The notes under the pieces: model-generated
Told to the model about the DNA's origin: nothing
Database searches by the model: none
Seen by the model: only the letters and a program-made list of their open reading frames with translations
Translations under genes and position numbers: made by a program
Shown: positions 11,501 through 23,256 of the stretch, piece after piece
How positions within the stretch are numbered: the stretch's first letter is position 1
Layout: every line of letters begins with the position of its first letter
DNA from: Oikopleura dioica
Taxonomy: Eukaryota; Chordata; Appendicularia; Copelata; Oikopleuridae
DNA length: 64,000 nt
Assembly (NCBI GenBank): GCA_907165135.1
Contig: OU015569.1
Location: 8,246,501-8,310,500, forward strand
Reading direction: 5' to 3'

Positions 11501-12256
11501 TCTTTCAGCGTGAAATATGGAATTCCTGAGTTTCAAAATCTTGCAGGAGACGAAAGAGCTCTTTTTATTCCAAGCGATCCAAATGCTCAGAATGGCGATT
11601 TCTCGAGATGTCCTGAAAGAGTATGCTTTTGCATCGAATTTGAAACTATCTTGATATTTTAGTACTGGGTTAACTCGGTGTTCCTGATGTTGTACGTTCT
11701 CTTCGCTGTTGTCATGATTCTCAACTTGCTCGTTGCTATGTTTGCGACTACGTACTCGAGAGTGCGTGGAGACTCGTCTATCATCTGGAAGAAACAACGA
11801 TACAACTTGGTGATCGAATATTACAACAATCCTGCAAAGGTACTCGGTAATAGCTAGTTCTAGTTGTCGATTAATCTATTAAGCCAATAACACCACCACT
11901 GATCTTGTTCCTGGATTTCTACTGGTTAGTCAAATTCATGGTGCTTTGGCTGAGAAAGAGCACAAAGAGTTCTGCGCACAAAGAAGTCAACCACCCGAGA
12001 GTCTTGGGGCAACACTCTTTGCGCCTCCCACCTCTTTATATGGACGATAATCAAGATTTGTATAAAAAAATCTTCCAAGCTCTTGCAGTGATTGAATCCA
12101 AATACGCCAAAGAAAAAGACAAGGTAAGTATTGAAATCAGCCAACAACTCATTCCTAACTATTTAGCCCGTGAGCGTTGAAGATCTCGAGGAAATGATAG
12201 AAAGTCTTCAAGTTCGCGTGGATTGTCTGAAAGAACTCGAGTCGAGAAACAAATAA
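8508..12256 (+). CDS. TRPM-family cation channel, short N-terminus
   Basis: Pieces of a TRPM channel appear in order across many short exons. The cytosolic region has MMWAVVSNRKEKLE (about 9200) and SILDLAFFGDLKKVMA followed by VQELVTKIWYGG (about 9610-9700), both typical of the TRPM homology region before S1. S1 is APVTTFFYNILIFFGFLAFF (about 9960). The pore loop is FFKPFMMLFGEMF (about 11030). S6 is FAVVMILNLLVAMF (about 11700), followed by the TRP box IWKKQRYNLVIEYY. A short coiled-coil-like end (DLEEMIESLQVRVDCLKELE) precedes the TAA at 12254-12256. The ATG at 8508 opens a short exon but is only a plausible start. Known TRPMs carry about 700 residues before S1, including SLOG-type domains; here only about 400 fit, so the N-terminus looks truncated or partly missed. 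It probably conducts Ca/Na or divalent cations across a membrane. Confidence 0.8.
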
Positions 12257-12427
12257 GATCGAAACATGCAACTCTCTTCTACATTCAATCATTGTCACTG
12301 ATGTTAAAAATCTATAAATACGAAAAAATAAATTGTTAAATATTTTACGTCTACCCTCTTAAAACATTTAAATGAAGGGCTTACGCTGAGCGGAAGTAAA
12401 TAAAATCGACAGAGAAATTAAGTAAGG

Positions 12428-14278
12428 ATGAGTTCAAGAACCAGGCGTGAAAGCTTGGAACTTACTAGAGAGGTAAGTTTTGTGGATAATCTTTGTGATT
12501 TGCGTCCATTCTAGTCACGTAACCGAAGTTTCCGCAAGTCAAGAAGATTCTTCGACTCTGAAAATTTGAAAAAGACTAGAAATGAAAGAAGTAAAGCACT
12601 TGTCAAGGGTTAAAAAAAGTATTTTTCGCAAATAAATAAGTAGAGATAAACCCTGAAAAAAGACGAATTCGACAATCACCCTGAAAGGGCATTTATCAAA
12701 GAAAAATTCCACGAGACTAAAAAACTTTTTCAAGAGATAGCTCTTGCACAACAATTTCTTCACAAACAAAGGAGATTCAGGAAGGCTGTGAAAGTCGAAA
12801 TCGAGATTTTTACATAAAATTTTCAATTGCATGTGCAACTATTTTTTCTCGAACTCGTGTTTTTTATATTTGTTATTTATTTTTCGAAATATTTTACTCA
12901 ATGAGATTTCGCACTTTTGCAACCAGAAAGAGTTCAGCAAGAATCAATAGAGATGCTTCACCTGTGCGGTTTCAGGAAGAAGAATACGTTCGCCGCCAAA
13001 ACATCGCAAGGATTATCTTATATTTTTTTAAACTAACTTTTTCTAAGTTCTCATTCATCGGATCATCTCCAAGGAGTCTAAGCAATGACGACGAGGTGAC
13101 CAGTATTGCTCCCAGTGCTTCATCAAATCTGGATCGGAAGACGTCAAAGCGAAAGTCCATCAAGAACCTGTGGAGAAAAATAAGAAACAAGAATTCGAGC
13201 AAGTATAAAAAGGATGAAGAGGTAAGCACTTTTTATAAGAGCGAGAGAAAGAGATCGGTAAGGCGTTTTGCCGTTCTCAGCGGTGTCTTTCTTGATGGGA
13301 TTAGCACGAAGCTATTTTCGGCGCCAAAATCGGACGCCCGACTCTTTCGTTCAGTTGCCCCTCCTTTGAGAAATAATAGTATGATTATCATACGTAACCA
13401 AAAATTTAGCCGCCAGCGCAGAAAAAAGTCTACTGGAATTACGATCTTCCCTACAAACTTGTTCCAGGAATGCCAAAAGAGGAGCCATGGGAGATTCCTC
13501 TTACACGCAAGAAGCTCAGATGGAGTACTGAGCCCATTCTCTGTGGCGAAACCCATCTTAGCGAGGATTATGAAAGAGCCGAGCCAGACGTGGATCCTAA
13601 TGTCTCTCAAGGAATCGGTCGTCATTTTCACTAACATCAAATGATATATGATGGGAACTTCGCATTGCGAAGAGGATTTTAAATCACCGTTGACAGCTAT
13701 TTACGAGCTTGAACTTCGACTCGAAGAAATGACAAAATACATGGTCACACTTGAAAAGGACTCATCAGGATTTGGACTTGGAATCGTCGCAATGGGGGTA
13801 GATCCAGATATCGAGCGACTCGGGGATCACGGTTTTTAATTTTTCATACGAGCTCCGCCATCGAAATCATAAACACTCATAAAGTTCCTTTTCTTCCAGA
13901 GCAAATCAGAAAATGAGTCGGTTTGAAAATAAAAACCCCTCCACAGAATCTATGTGAAACACGTGGTTGAAGGTGGCGCAGCGGAAAAAGCAGGCAACAG
14001 GTTTTCTGATATGCTAGTGTCTCATGTAGTTGGACTGTAAGAAAACCAAAAAAGGAATCCGTGTTGCGGATCAAATCGCTGAAGTTAACGGCATTAACCT
14101 CGTCGGCGTCACACACAACTTTGCTGTTCAAACTCTTCGAAACACGGATGAAGTAATTGATCACTAATTAAGAACATTATTCGTAAAAAACAATTTATAG
14201 GTCGTGGCCCTCCTGATTGCCAGAGAGCAAGTCGAAGAAGTCGAGGACTCTGAACTTTACCAAGCTGTTCTTGGTTAA
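12428..14278 (+). CDS. Neurabin/spinophilin-like PP1-binding PDZ protein
   Basis: The 3' half is diagnostic. A PP1-docking-type motif (RKKLRWSTEPI, 13506 on) is followed by SEDYERAEPDVDP and YELELRLEEM, the order seen in neurabins. Then comes the PDZ domain: VTLEKDSSGFGLGIVAMG, IYVKHVVEGGAAEKAG, RVADQIAEVNG and LVGVTHNFAVQTLRNT, ending LLIAREQ. The stop is TAA at 14276-14278, only 20 residues after the PDZ domain, so the coiled coil and SAM regions of vertebrate neurabins are absent. The 5' half (from ATG 12428) has basic and coiled-coil-like stretches (SRNRSFRKSRRF; FIKEKFHETKKLFQEIAL) with unsettled exon joins. Neurabins target protein phosphatase 1 to actin-rich sites. One PDZ junction can only be read in frame with a non-GT donor, and a second probably so. 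Confidence 0.78.
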
Positions 14279-14780
14279 TATTTATATATTTTTGCTTTTT
14301 GATATAAAATAAAATGTTCACTTCTTAAATCCTGGCTTTGGCAAAGCTGTTCAATTTTTGGCGGGAAAATCGTCAACTCGAAAACACATTTTTTTTCTTG
14401 ACAGATCCGGATTCACGGCGAAAAATCCGCCTAGGTAGTTTTTTTCGAGAGTTTTTCGCGATCTATTTTCAAATTGATAGCTTCGTGGTTGAAATTTACG
14501 CATTTCCGAGAGGTCAACTAAAAAACGATCCTGCGGTCCTTCAAAGTTTGATAACGAAGGTGCTAAAACAGAGACTTTCCCAGACTTTCGAGAGGCTGCT
14601 TCCAAAAATAGCCGCGAGAGTGCGCCGAAAAGTGCGCCACCTGGTAATCTTGGGCCATAAAAACCTGCCCGGCGGGGAGTTTCATCGTCACAAACAATAA
14701 TTCTAGTTATCCGATTTTCACAGCAAGACAACTACGATAACAAACAAGAGGACCGACTGCAAAACACACACGCTGACAAG
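14279..14780. other. Short intergenic region with an E2F-like site; open frame of doubtful status
   Basis: A 120-codon plus-strand frame (14338-14700) has no recognisable domain, and its mirror frame is equally long, so I do not call it a gene. The interval holds an E2F-type motif (see separate entry) and the presumed 5' region of the 104-residue gene, including a possible splice or trans-splice acceptor (TTTTCACAG, about 14715-14723). Confidence 0.3.
14355..14366 (+). promoter_or_regulatory. E2F-like motif TTTGGCGGGAAA
   Basis: The sequence TTTGGCGGGAAA matches the classic E2F/DP binding consensus. It lies about 415 bp upstream of the small orphan gene starting at 14781 and just past the neurabin-like 3' end. 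Function is inferred only from the motif. Confidence 0.3.
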
Positions 14781-15095
14781 ATGGGTTTTGCTGAGCTGAA
14801 GAATGCTCCTCCAATGCAGATCAAATTCCCAACAGACGAGAAACCAAGCTTCGAGTCAATCGACGAGATGCTCGACCACGTCGTCACCCTCGTCGAGCTC
14901 CTGCCCGGCGTCAACTTTCAAGACTGGGACTTCCGAGAGAATCACATGAGCGCGCCATTGGAGATTCACACGATTGAGGAGCAGTTCGGCCGACGAGTTT
15001 TCTTCCGAATGAACACCGACATCGTCACCGCCAAGCTTTCCGTCGACTTCGAGAAGGAACATGTTTCTGTTGAGTTCTTCAACACTATCATCTAA
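14781..15095 (+). CDS. Hypothetical 104-residue protein, single exon
   Basis: The intact frame from ATG 14781 to TAA 15093-15095 is followed at once by a polyadenylation-type AATAAA (about 15100). The product is acidic, lacks a signal peptide and membrane segments, and is rich in short hydrophobic/acidic alternations (MLDHVVTLVELLPGVNFQDW; FFRMNTDIVTAKLSVDFEKE) that suggest a small folded alpha/beta protein. The GC-rich third positions and well-behaved codons contrast with the AT-rich flanks, which supports real coding. I do not recognise the family. The neighbours (neurabin-like upstream, a gene-poor stretch downstream) give no clue to its role. Confidence 0.6.
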   Translation: MGFAELKNAPPMQIKFPTDEKPSFESIDEMLDHVVTLVELLPGVNFQDWDFRENHMSAPLEIHTIEEQFGRRVFFRMNTDIVTAKLSVDFEKEHVSVEFFNTII

Positions 15096-18000
15096 ACTCA
15101 ATAAATCATTCAACAAAAAAACTATCCCAAGATAATCTTCAAAAATTAAAAAATTTGATGATTACCTCGTCTCCACCGATTCGAAAGGGCAGAACCAATT
15201 TGAAAAGAACAATCAATTAGCAAATCAGCAGGAAAAGGACTTGTAGCATTTTGATTAAATAAGGACCTTCAGATGTGATGTATCCAAGTGAATTGTCGGT
15301 TTGTTTTAACGGGTGAACGCTGATTCGTTTTTCGTCTTTGTGTTTATTGTTTCGGCTATTCTAGCTGGGCCTAGCTAAGTCTCACGGGACTGGCCGCGCT
15401 TTCCCTCGGAACTGATCGAAAGAATGACGCAAATGCCCGCGGCGCCTTACGATTCTCAGGTTTTCTTCCTCTTCGTACTCCACCGGCGCCACTATGCAAC
15501 TTTAATGAGTACATTCGTAAGTGCCTCCACCGATTTCTTATTTCGTAAATTAGACACCACAAATCTCTTACTACCCAAGAAATTTGTAACGCTCTTGACA
15601 AATCTTGCCTGTTTGAGACATATTCTTAGGCTCGTTGAAAAAGACATGTAAGCCTTGAAAGCAATGAAGAACTGAAGATTATCTCGGAATAACCCAGCAA
15701 AATTATCACTCAACTAGATATTTGTTCCGTCGTGAATTTAATGCAAGTCTGTTTGAATTTTATGGTTTTTTTGGTGGTGTTCCATTAAAACTCGCTTATG
15801 ATTTCGCGTAAAAATTTAAAAGAAGACAATGTCTTCAAAGCATATAAACTTATGACCAAGGGTTTTCAAAAATCAGTTTGTTCTCATCAAGTGATCTTCA
15901 GTAGTTTGCAGCCTTGTGATTATCCTTGAAAAGCAACACTTGTTCCAGTCTATTCTTTTGTCATTTCTCCGCTACCGATTCCGATGTTTTCAAATCGGCG
16001 TTATCAAATCCAAATATAAGCGGAGCTATCTCCGAGACTCCTTCTCTATCATTCGCTTTAGTAAACAAGAGCAGGGCGGGACCAAGTGGCCTATTCTCTC
16101 TGGTTACGTCGAAATGCCAAGACTTTTACATTTTCAATTCAATAAGTTCGCGCATTAACGTCTCTAAAAGAAAATGAACCAAGCTATATTTCTTTGCGTT
16201 ACTTTGCGTTGGGTAAGGGTTGACTGAAATGGGCTTTTTTTCAGTAAATGAAACTCAATTAGGAGAACTGAATAAATTGATAGTAATAAAAGAATTTCGT
16301 AGTTCGAAAGATCAAGTGATGACAATCTGTTCAGTGTGCTTCGATGAATGCAGTTTCTCGTGGCTTGTCGTTGTTGACATCTGTTGAGGCATCTTCTGAT
16401 GTCACAAGGTAGCGCGGGTTACGACGGACTAATGCAGTAGAGCCTTCTCGAGCCCGCGCGATGCTTCTGACTTCGGTGTGGTGCTGCTTGGTGGAGCGCT
16501 GAGTGTGGTGTCTTGCCGCGCTCAACCAATTTCGCGAAAAGCGACGTCCGCCAATTCCCAGTAATGAAGTGGCCAAGACTCCATCTTATAATCCCATTGG
16601 TCAAAAGGGCCGTTCTTCCAACTGCTCTGCATGAGGACCACTTTTCTTAAATTTCAGGTTTCTGTTCTTTCGAAAATAAGGAATGTATCGAACAAGATAT
16701 TCACTGAAAAAACTGATCTACTGAAAAGTTTGGGAAAATTTATTGAATGATTGACTTGAAACTATCATTTTTATTTTTCTACTTCAGCTCAAGTGATTGC
16801 TTTTTGGTCCAAAAGCCTCATTAGAAACATATAGAGAGCGATTGCGCGAGAAACGATACGTAAACTGCGTTATCAATTATCTTTATTCCTGTATTGAGGA
16901 ATTATTTTTGCGCTGAGCTTGGGCACACGTTCAGGAAAGTAAAAACTGTAAATTGGGTCAGGTGCGCGCGATTGCATCAGAGAGCGCGTATTGGCGGTGT
17001 AGTGAAGTTTTCGTTGGTTGGCGCCTCCACCACCACGAGGATCGCAAGCGCGGGCCGAACCCAGCCCCAGCGAATTGCGACCATAACGTCAAACTACAGG
17101 GCCGGGCAAAGACACTACTATTTAAAAATAGAAAGCATCTAAATAAAATTGTAGACAAACAAAAACAAATTAATATCATACTACTCAAACTAGAGAAAAA
17201 TGCAAAGAGATCGTTCAAATTATCGACGAAGACATTATCGCCAGAAGTAGAGGAAAACTAAAACGGCTAAAGCGAGAACGCTTTTTTTTAATCGAATTTT
17301 TTAATCGTAGCAGTGATGACACTGTGACAATTTATCTTGATTCAACAAAAAAGGTTTAATGATGCTAGCAAAGTTGACGAGAGTGTCGATGTAAATATCT
17401 TTTCAACATTTGTATGAATAATAAATGAAATAACTTTTATCAATTTAATGTCGTGTCGACATTGTAGAAGAACTTAGAGGATAGAGGATTGAATTGCTGC
17501 TCCCATTCGAAATTGCTAATTTATGATAATGGTGAGCCTAGTAGCAACCAATTCATCCCCACAAGTTGTACCACATTAGCGGTCAGCAAGGAAATTAGTG
17601 AACGTCTTCCTCTTCGCATTTTTGAACTTCGAGGAAGCAATGGGCCATCGTCGACCGTGACAATTGTTGTTTATCGGCCCGTTTGACAAGCGAGTTGCAT
17701 AAGCCAGACCGCAGAATATCGCGGGGAAATTTTCTTTATGAACCAAACCCAAACAAAATGCTAAAGAGCGCGATGCAATGTATACCCAAGCCAAAGCTTA
17801 TCTTTTTAAATCAAATTAAACCTAAAGATTCATTTTGAAGAAACATGTTACTTCTATACTCGCCAAGGGTCGTTTGAATCACGTATTAGTTGAAGGTTTG
17901 AGTAAAGCCACCCATTTCGGTGGTTTACGACGTCCGAACAGTTCTCAATCGAGCAAGATTCCTCTGACGATCAGAGTTACTTACTTTTGAACAATGTCTT

Positions 18001-18545
18001 GAGCCCTTGAAAAGTCCGGGTCATTTAGCAAGAGACTCAACCAAAGTCAATATTTTGCTGACCGACGACGCTGTGACATCGATTCCCGCTTTTCCATTCC
18101 CAAAACTTTAGGTAACCAACTCAGTAATTGTAATGAATACATGATTATGCTGATTCTCAAAAGTTAAAAGCGTGCGAGTACGATTTTACGTAATTCGAGA
18201 GAAAATCCCCTTCTCCACGCTACTTGACTTAGAGTTGCCAGAAGCCATGAATAATTGGAATAAATTCGAGACGTTTTAAAACTATCAACACTTTTTCTAA
18301 AAGTCAATTCATTTTCTAGCTTCCCAACGAAATAAATCTCAAATAATTAACTGGTGACGAACCTGGTGAAACCTCCTCGACTTTTATTCAAATTACGTTC
18401 AACCACTTGAACTTTCTCTGGCCCCTTCACTTTTTGCGCCACAGATTTCAACTCGATACAAACGCCACACAGACCACAAAGAAACTCCACAGGTAATTTT
18501 TCCTTTGAACTTAAACTTAGCACTAATCCCGTCTTCAGACAGAAA
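15096..18545. other. Gene-poor interval of about 3.4 kb
   Basis: This is long for so compact a genome. I cannot support a full gene. A possible first exon on the plus strand begins at ATG 15424 (MTQMPAAPYDSQ) and ends at a CAG/GT junction. A Ser-rich plus-strand segment near 15960-16175 (SALSNPNISGAISETPSLSF) could be coding. A minus-strand frame at 16331-16576 is Arg/His-rich. None shows a domain or a convincing exon chain. The interval may hold regulatory DNA for DUOXA or unannotated non-coding RNA. Confidence 0.35.
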
Positions 18546-20385
18546 ATGAGTTCCGACGTGGTAGAAATCCCAGTATTCAAAGAGAGACGAACTCCTGTTA
18601 TGCTTGAACCCGTCTTTCTGCCGCTTTTACTGGTCGCCTTCGCACTTATCATTGGCTTTTGTGTGATCTTGCCCGGAATACGAGGAAGAGAACGCGCTTT
18701 TGCCGCCATACGAGTCCTTCTACTTGGTTCTATGGGAATCTGGTTTATTTTTAGGTAAAAACAAATTTCAACAAAGTAGAAGTTTTTATGAGGCCATTAG
18801 GCCACACCTTAGTAGAAATGAGTTATATAATTTAATTGCTCTTGGTCGAATACGACTCTGTTGAAATAAACTCAATCTAAATTTCAGTTTCTTCTGCACG
18901 GAATGGGTTGTCGCCGAAAGTTCGGCAAAAATCCAATACTTCCCACTCGACAATCTCGCTGTTGAGTCCAAGATCAAAGTGCAGATGGGTTTCTCGAATG
19001 TGAACATCACCCTTCGAGCCCTGGATGAGCTTAGCCACCCCAACCACCACTGGAATGAGCGAATCTCCTACTCGAACGTCGATACAGACTTCGACTCGCT
19101 TGTTCGTCAGTATAAACCTGTAAGTAATTGAATAAGCACGATTTTTAGTTCTTCGCGGACATAACGCAATTCTATCGATTGTTTTAGGAACCTCTACTCA
19201 AGGTGGCATCATACTTTACCTCTCAAAGTACCTCCATGTCTCAGCAACGAACGCTCAAGCTTCAGCTCTTTTTTCGACTTGCGCTAGCATTCCAAATACT
19301 TGCACTTCTTCTCTGGGGTTTGAGCTGCGCCGTCCTAAACAAAGCAATCTCTATTGGAGCTCAATTCTTGCTTATTTCTGGACTTTCCCAGATAATCGCA
19401 AATGTTTTCATTTCTGGTAAGTATTTCTTTCATTAAAAATTTTCTTCATTTTGAACGATGCCTACTGTTAGAAATTTTGGTCTTTCGCTTTAATTCATTT
19501 CACTTTTCAGTGACGCCAAACATCACTTTCTTCTTGCCAGAAGTTCCAGAGGGCATCCGATTCCAGTTCGGCTGGAACTGGTCGCTCAACATGGGAATGG
19601 CGCTGCTTTCGATTATCGTTGCTATCACAATCCTTTTCATGGATTGCTATGCAACTTCTGTTATCCGTGAGATCCTTGCGTATGCACCGTACGACGACGA
19701 AGAATGTTATGAGTGCGAACAGAATGGCGAACGATGCATTAAATGCAAAAAGTAAGTTGTTTTTGCTTGAAATCATAAACGAAAATTACTTCACGAAAAT
19801 TATTGTTGATAAGTCGACTTTCGTTCAGAGTCTTACATTTAATTTCAGCGAAATTCTGGCGAAGGACTTACCTAACAAAGCGAAATACGAAACGGAGACA
19901 TCTAAGGCGGTCCTCCAGATCGTCAACGCGCGTAAACTCTACCCAAAGGCACTTACAATGCGATATGAGAATGAGGAAAAATTTGCCAAAAAGCAGCTTC
20001 GCAAGAAAGCCGTCGAAGCTAACCGAGAATCACGAAAGAAAGCCGAACGACGCGGTTCAGCAGTCTCTATTTCCGCCGATGTTGACCAAACCTTGTCTTA
20101 TGGCGATTGGAAAATCTTGGAACCCGGAAACTTTGGTAGCCAGGTACGGAAACCCTAGCCTATATGAAAATATTTAGCGGCGCTAAGTTATTCATATTAG
20201 TTTTGGATAAAACTTACAAGGTTCTTATTTGATTTTAGCCCCATTTTACATCAGACGGCTCTCTCTCTTGTCGGTCTTTGCCGACGCTGAGTGAGGGCTC
20301 AGTTGTGGATAATGCAAACTACCGTACGCAGTCGACTATTTCGACGGATACAGCTTCTGAAATTGACCTGGACCAGATGGTCTAA
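18546..20385 (+). CDS. DUOXA: Dual oxidase maturation factor (DUOXA family)
   Basis: Six exons join in phase: 18546..18754, 18888..19119, 19188..19416, 19511..19751, 19849..20143 and 20239..20385, giving 450 residues. All junctions are GT-AG, several with GTAAGT donors. The order matches DUOXA proteins: a first membrane segment ending VILPGIRGRERAF, a second (LLLGSMGIWFIF), the extracellular block EWVVAES...KVQMGFSNVNITLRAL, then segments LFFRLALAFQILALLLWG, AQFLLISGLSQIIANVF and GMALLSIIVAITILFM. NIT is a potential N-glycosylation site, as in the family. The cytosolic tail is long, basic, then Ser/Thr-rich (QLRKKAVEANRESRKKAERR). DUOXA proteins chaperone DUOX NADPH oxidases out of the ER, so a DUOX gene elsewhere is expected. 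Confidence 0.88.
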
Positions 20386-21398
20386 AGGTCGAAATGGCGA
20401 TGAAAAGACCCTTTTCGAAAGAAGACGCAATTTTATTTTACCCTCAGAGCAGTTTAACTTGCACCTCGATGAGCAAACACACTTCAAAACCTTCTTCCCG
20501 TTTCCAGCGCTCTCATCCATAGTCGAAAAGCCATGGATCAGAGCGGCTATCTCAAACCGAGAGAGAAAGTCACTCGGCTTGAGATGGAAAACGCACAAAA
20601 TCTGTAGATAGCTTGTATAACTCTTCAACAGTTCATTCCGAATATTTATATATTGTCTGAATCACCACAAAATACCGACTTTGGTTAAAGTGCAAAACCA
20701 AAAGGCGGCCAGTATCACACAAAGCGGCGATGCCGAGAAAAGTTCAAAAATTGAAAAAATCTAAACTCACACATTTGGGAATGTGAAAACTTTTGAGCCG
20801 ATGTAACAATGATTAACTCAGATCTCACACACGATCGATGATTAAGAATTATTACAAACAAAAATGAAAAAAAAAGAATAAACTCTCAAACATCTTATTC
20901 AAACTCTCTTTCTTGCAAGTGCTGAAGTTATTCCTGAACCTTTTCTATCAAAATATGACCCTCATTGTACAATAGGAACCATAGGATGGGAAAAATCTTG
21001 TGGTAGATTGAAGCCATTATAATAACTCGTATTTATGAATTATTATGATGAGTTTGATTGAATATCTTCATATTTATGAATCTTTGAAATTTTATTAATA
21101 AGCTTTGTAGGCAGTATTGACGAATTGCCAATTTACGCAGAATTAGTCTAGTCAGGATGCTACATTTGTAAAATGGAAGAAAGATGAAAAATGGAGGCAC
21201 CTGCGTGACTCGTCAATAGAAAATACGATACGGAGAAAAGATTTTCCGTAAAGAATGAATTTTGATAGGGAATTAAAGGTGAATACGGAAGTTCAAAACG
21301 AACGGCATATAGCGGGGTTTATGAATGAGATAAAAAGAATACGAGAATGAAGGTTGAACAAGAAGGAACATGACATTGTCTCTAAAAATGAAGGAATT
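20386..21398. other. Intergenic region between two convergent genes
   Basis: About 1 kb separates the DUOXA stop from the 3' end of the minus-strand orphan gene. It is AT-rich and contains AATAAA-type sequence near 20878. No exon, tRNA or clear repeat was found. Confidence 0.35.
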
Positions 21399-23084
21399 CT
21401 ACTTTGACGCGGGCGCTGAAACAGAAGACGTTTCCTCAGTTATAACTTTGACACCGGCAACTTTAGGCTCTCCTTTTGAACCTTTCGAAACCTTCGGAAT
21501 ATCGAGAAGCTTGTGAATATACTGAATTCACGTTAGAAATAGTTTAACTGTAAAAAATACCCCAAATGCAATGAGCCTAAGAGCAATCTGGGCTTTTCCA
21601 GTAATGTCTTCTCTCTCTTGCCTGCTTAAGTCATCTACTTGGTTAGCGTTCTCGTTCGTAACATCAGCAATTCCGTGCCCGTTGTTGAGAACAAGGCCAA
21701 CTGATAAAGCCGAGAAAAAACGTCGCAGACAGTCTCCTTGGGATATTTTAGTGCAATCAATGAAGACACAACATAAGCAGCAAATCGAATGTACTACCTG
21801 CTGTAAGAGGATGCCTAGCTGACTCCATCGTCTTTTGCAGGAGCATGTCACAGGTCCAGGTAGAGAATTGGCCCCACGATTCGTCATCTTGGAACAAGCT
21901 CTATATTATATGCTCGCTTTAATGCAAGATTAGTGTGGCCGACCTTTATAATTCTAGCCACGGGGACAGCGTTGACCATAGGATGAGCGCATTGCTAAAT
22001 AAAATAGTAGAAACCGATATTTAAAGTACAAAATTCGAGCTTAAAATGGCATAGATTTGCTTGAAACTGAAAATAGTGAACATGCATAAGAAAAAATGAT
22101 GACATCGCTTTATCCGATTCTGTCTGAATTTCTACCTGGAAAAATTGTGAGTGGCGAAGCTCGGACAAGTATTTGAAGCACACTCGGACCGGGAGGCAGT
22201 CAACGGGATCGGGATCAGCTATAAACAGAAGTAAGAGAGACGCAGACACAGAGAAACACTCGGCACAGAATTCTTCGATTCTGTACAGACAGTGGGACTC
22301 GTGCGTTGATATCAAGAATTTGTCTTCTACCTCTGTTTATAATCTTGGATGTGTGCCTTTACGAAAACTATAGCAGAACTCATAAGCGATGAAGCCTGAG
22401 TCTGGTATTGAGATCGTAAAACGATGTTGATAATTGAATAATGAAGAAGTAAATAAATGAAGTAAAACTCTGGCGAGTGCTTGAAAAGAATATTTTCAAT
22501 CCAGCAGACTTTTCAAGACACTCGTTCGATCCAAAACGAGATATTCCTTAGAATTCACTAAGAAAGCGTTATAGACTCATATTCTAGCGCAAGCTTGGTG
22601 ACTTCTTCCTTAATTTCAGTGAAATTCCTTCCAATTTCACTAATCTTAAGGCTTTAGCTTGGAAGTAAGAGTGTAACCCTGAGATTTGAGCGCCGCTGAG
22701 AGGTTATACATTCGAAATCACAAAAATATGTATAATAGGTAATACAAAAAAATATATAATACAACTATCAGAGACACCTCTCAGGGTTAAGAGCAGGCTT
22801 TTCATAAGGAAAAATATGAAAAAGGTTAGTTCGCGACTCATGATTGTGGCTAATTGTGAGTTGAATCAGTGACTTACCGGATGTTTCAACAACTTTTTCC
22901 GATGTGAAACAGAGATCAACACTCATGGTGAATTTCGGGAAGGTACGTTCTAACGTTATCTTTGCCTTTTCGTAGTCATGGGTGATGTTGGAAAACTAAA
23001 CACGAGTTTTAACTGACGAATTCAACAGAATGCAACTTTTTCAATGAGAGCGTGTTCTTTCAGACAACAGTATACTTCTGTCAT
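21399..23084 (-). CDS. Unrecognised seven-exon protein of 256 residues
   Basis: Seven exons join in phase with GT-AG introns: 23084..23037, 22995..22878, 22323..22136, 21994..21944, 21900..21798, 21700..21561 and 21521..21399. The phases sum to 257 codons including the stop, which is strong evidence for a real gene. The product is Cys-rich in its middle (CLYRIEEFCAECF; DPDPVDCLPVRVCF; CAHPMVNAVPVARI) and contains WGQFSTWTCDML, then NGHGIADVTNENANQVDDL, and ends in a Ser/Thr/Lys tail (ITEETSSVSAPASK). There is no signal peptide at the chosen ATG and no clear membrane segment except a possible short one (SVSASLLLLFIA). I do not recognise the family. The second intron is about 550 nt, unusually long here, and holds an inverted repeat. 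Confidence 0.6.
22674..22790. repeat. Imperfect inverted repeat in the long intron of the seven-exon gene
   Basis: The left end reads TAACCCTGAGATTTG and the right end ACACCTCTCAGGGTTA; reverse-complemented, the right end begins TAACCCTGAGA, so the outer 11 bases match. A second element CTGAGAGGT (about 22703) also pairs with ACCTCTCAG (about 22774). The AT-rich centre contains two similar ATATATAATA-type stretches. Size and structure fit a small MITE-like insertion or a hairpin. Confidence 0.4.
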
Positions 23085-23256
23085 TGTCTTTATTGAAGGC
23101 TTCTGCGTCGTTAAAATAATCAAAGTGAGTTGTCGATCGCCCTTTATTAGTTTAACAACTACTAGAATTCTGTATGTAAGTCGCGCACCCCTAGATCGCG
23201 GGTCAAGGGTCGACTCAAGAGTGCACGAACTTGACTTTCCTGTCCGAAATCACTCT

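Noticed and set aside
14338-14700. 120-codon plus-strand frame and its 126-codon mirror
   Set aside because: Both strands are equally open, neither has a domain, and the region holds intergenic signals.
16331-16576. Minus-strand Arg/His-rich frame
   Set aside because: Overlaps another minus frame, no exon partners, no recognisable motif.
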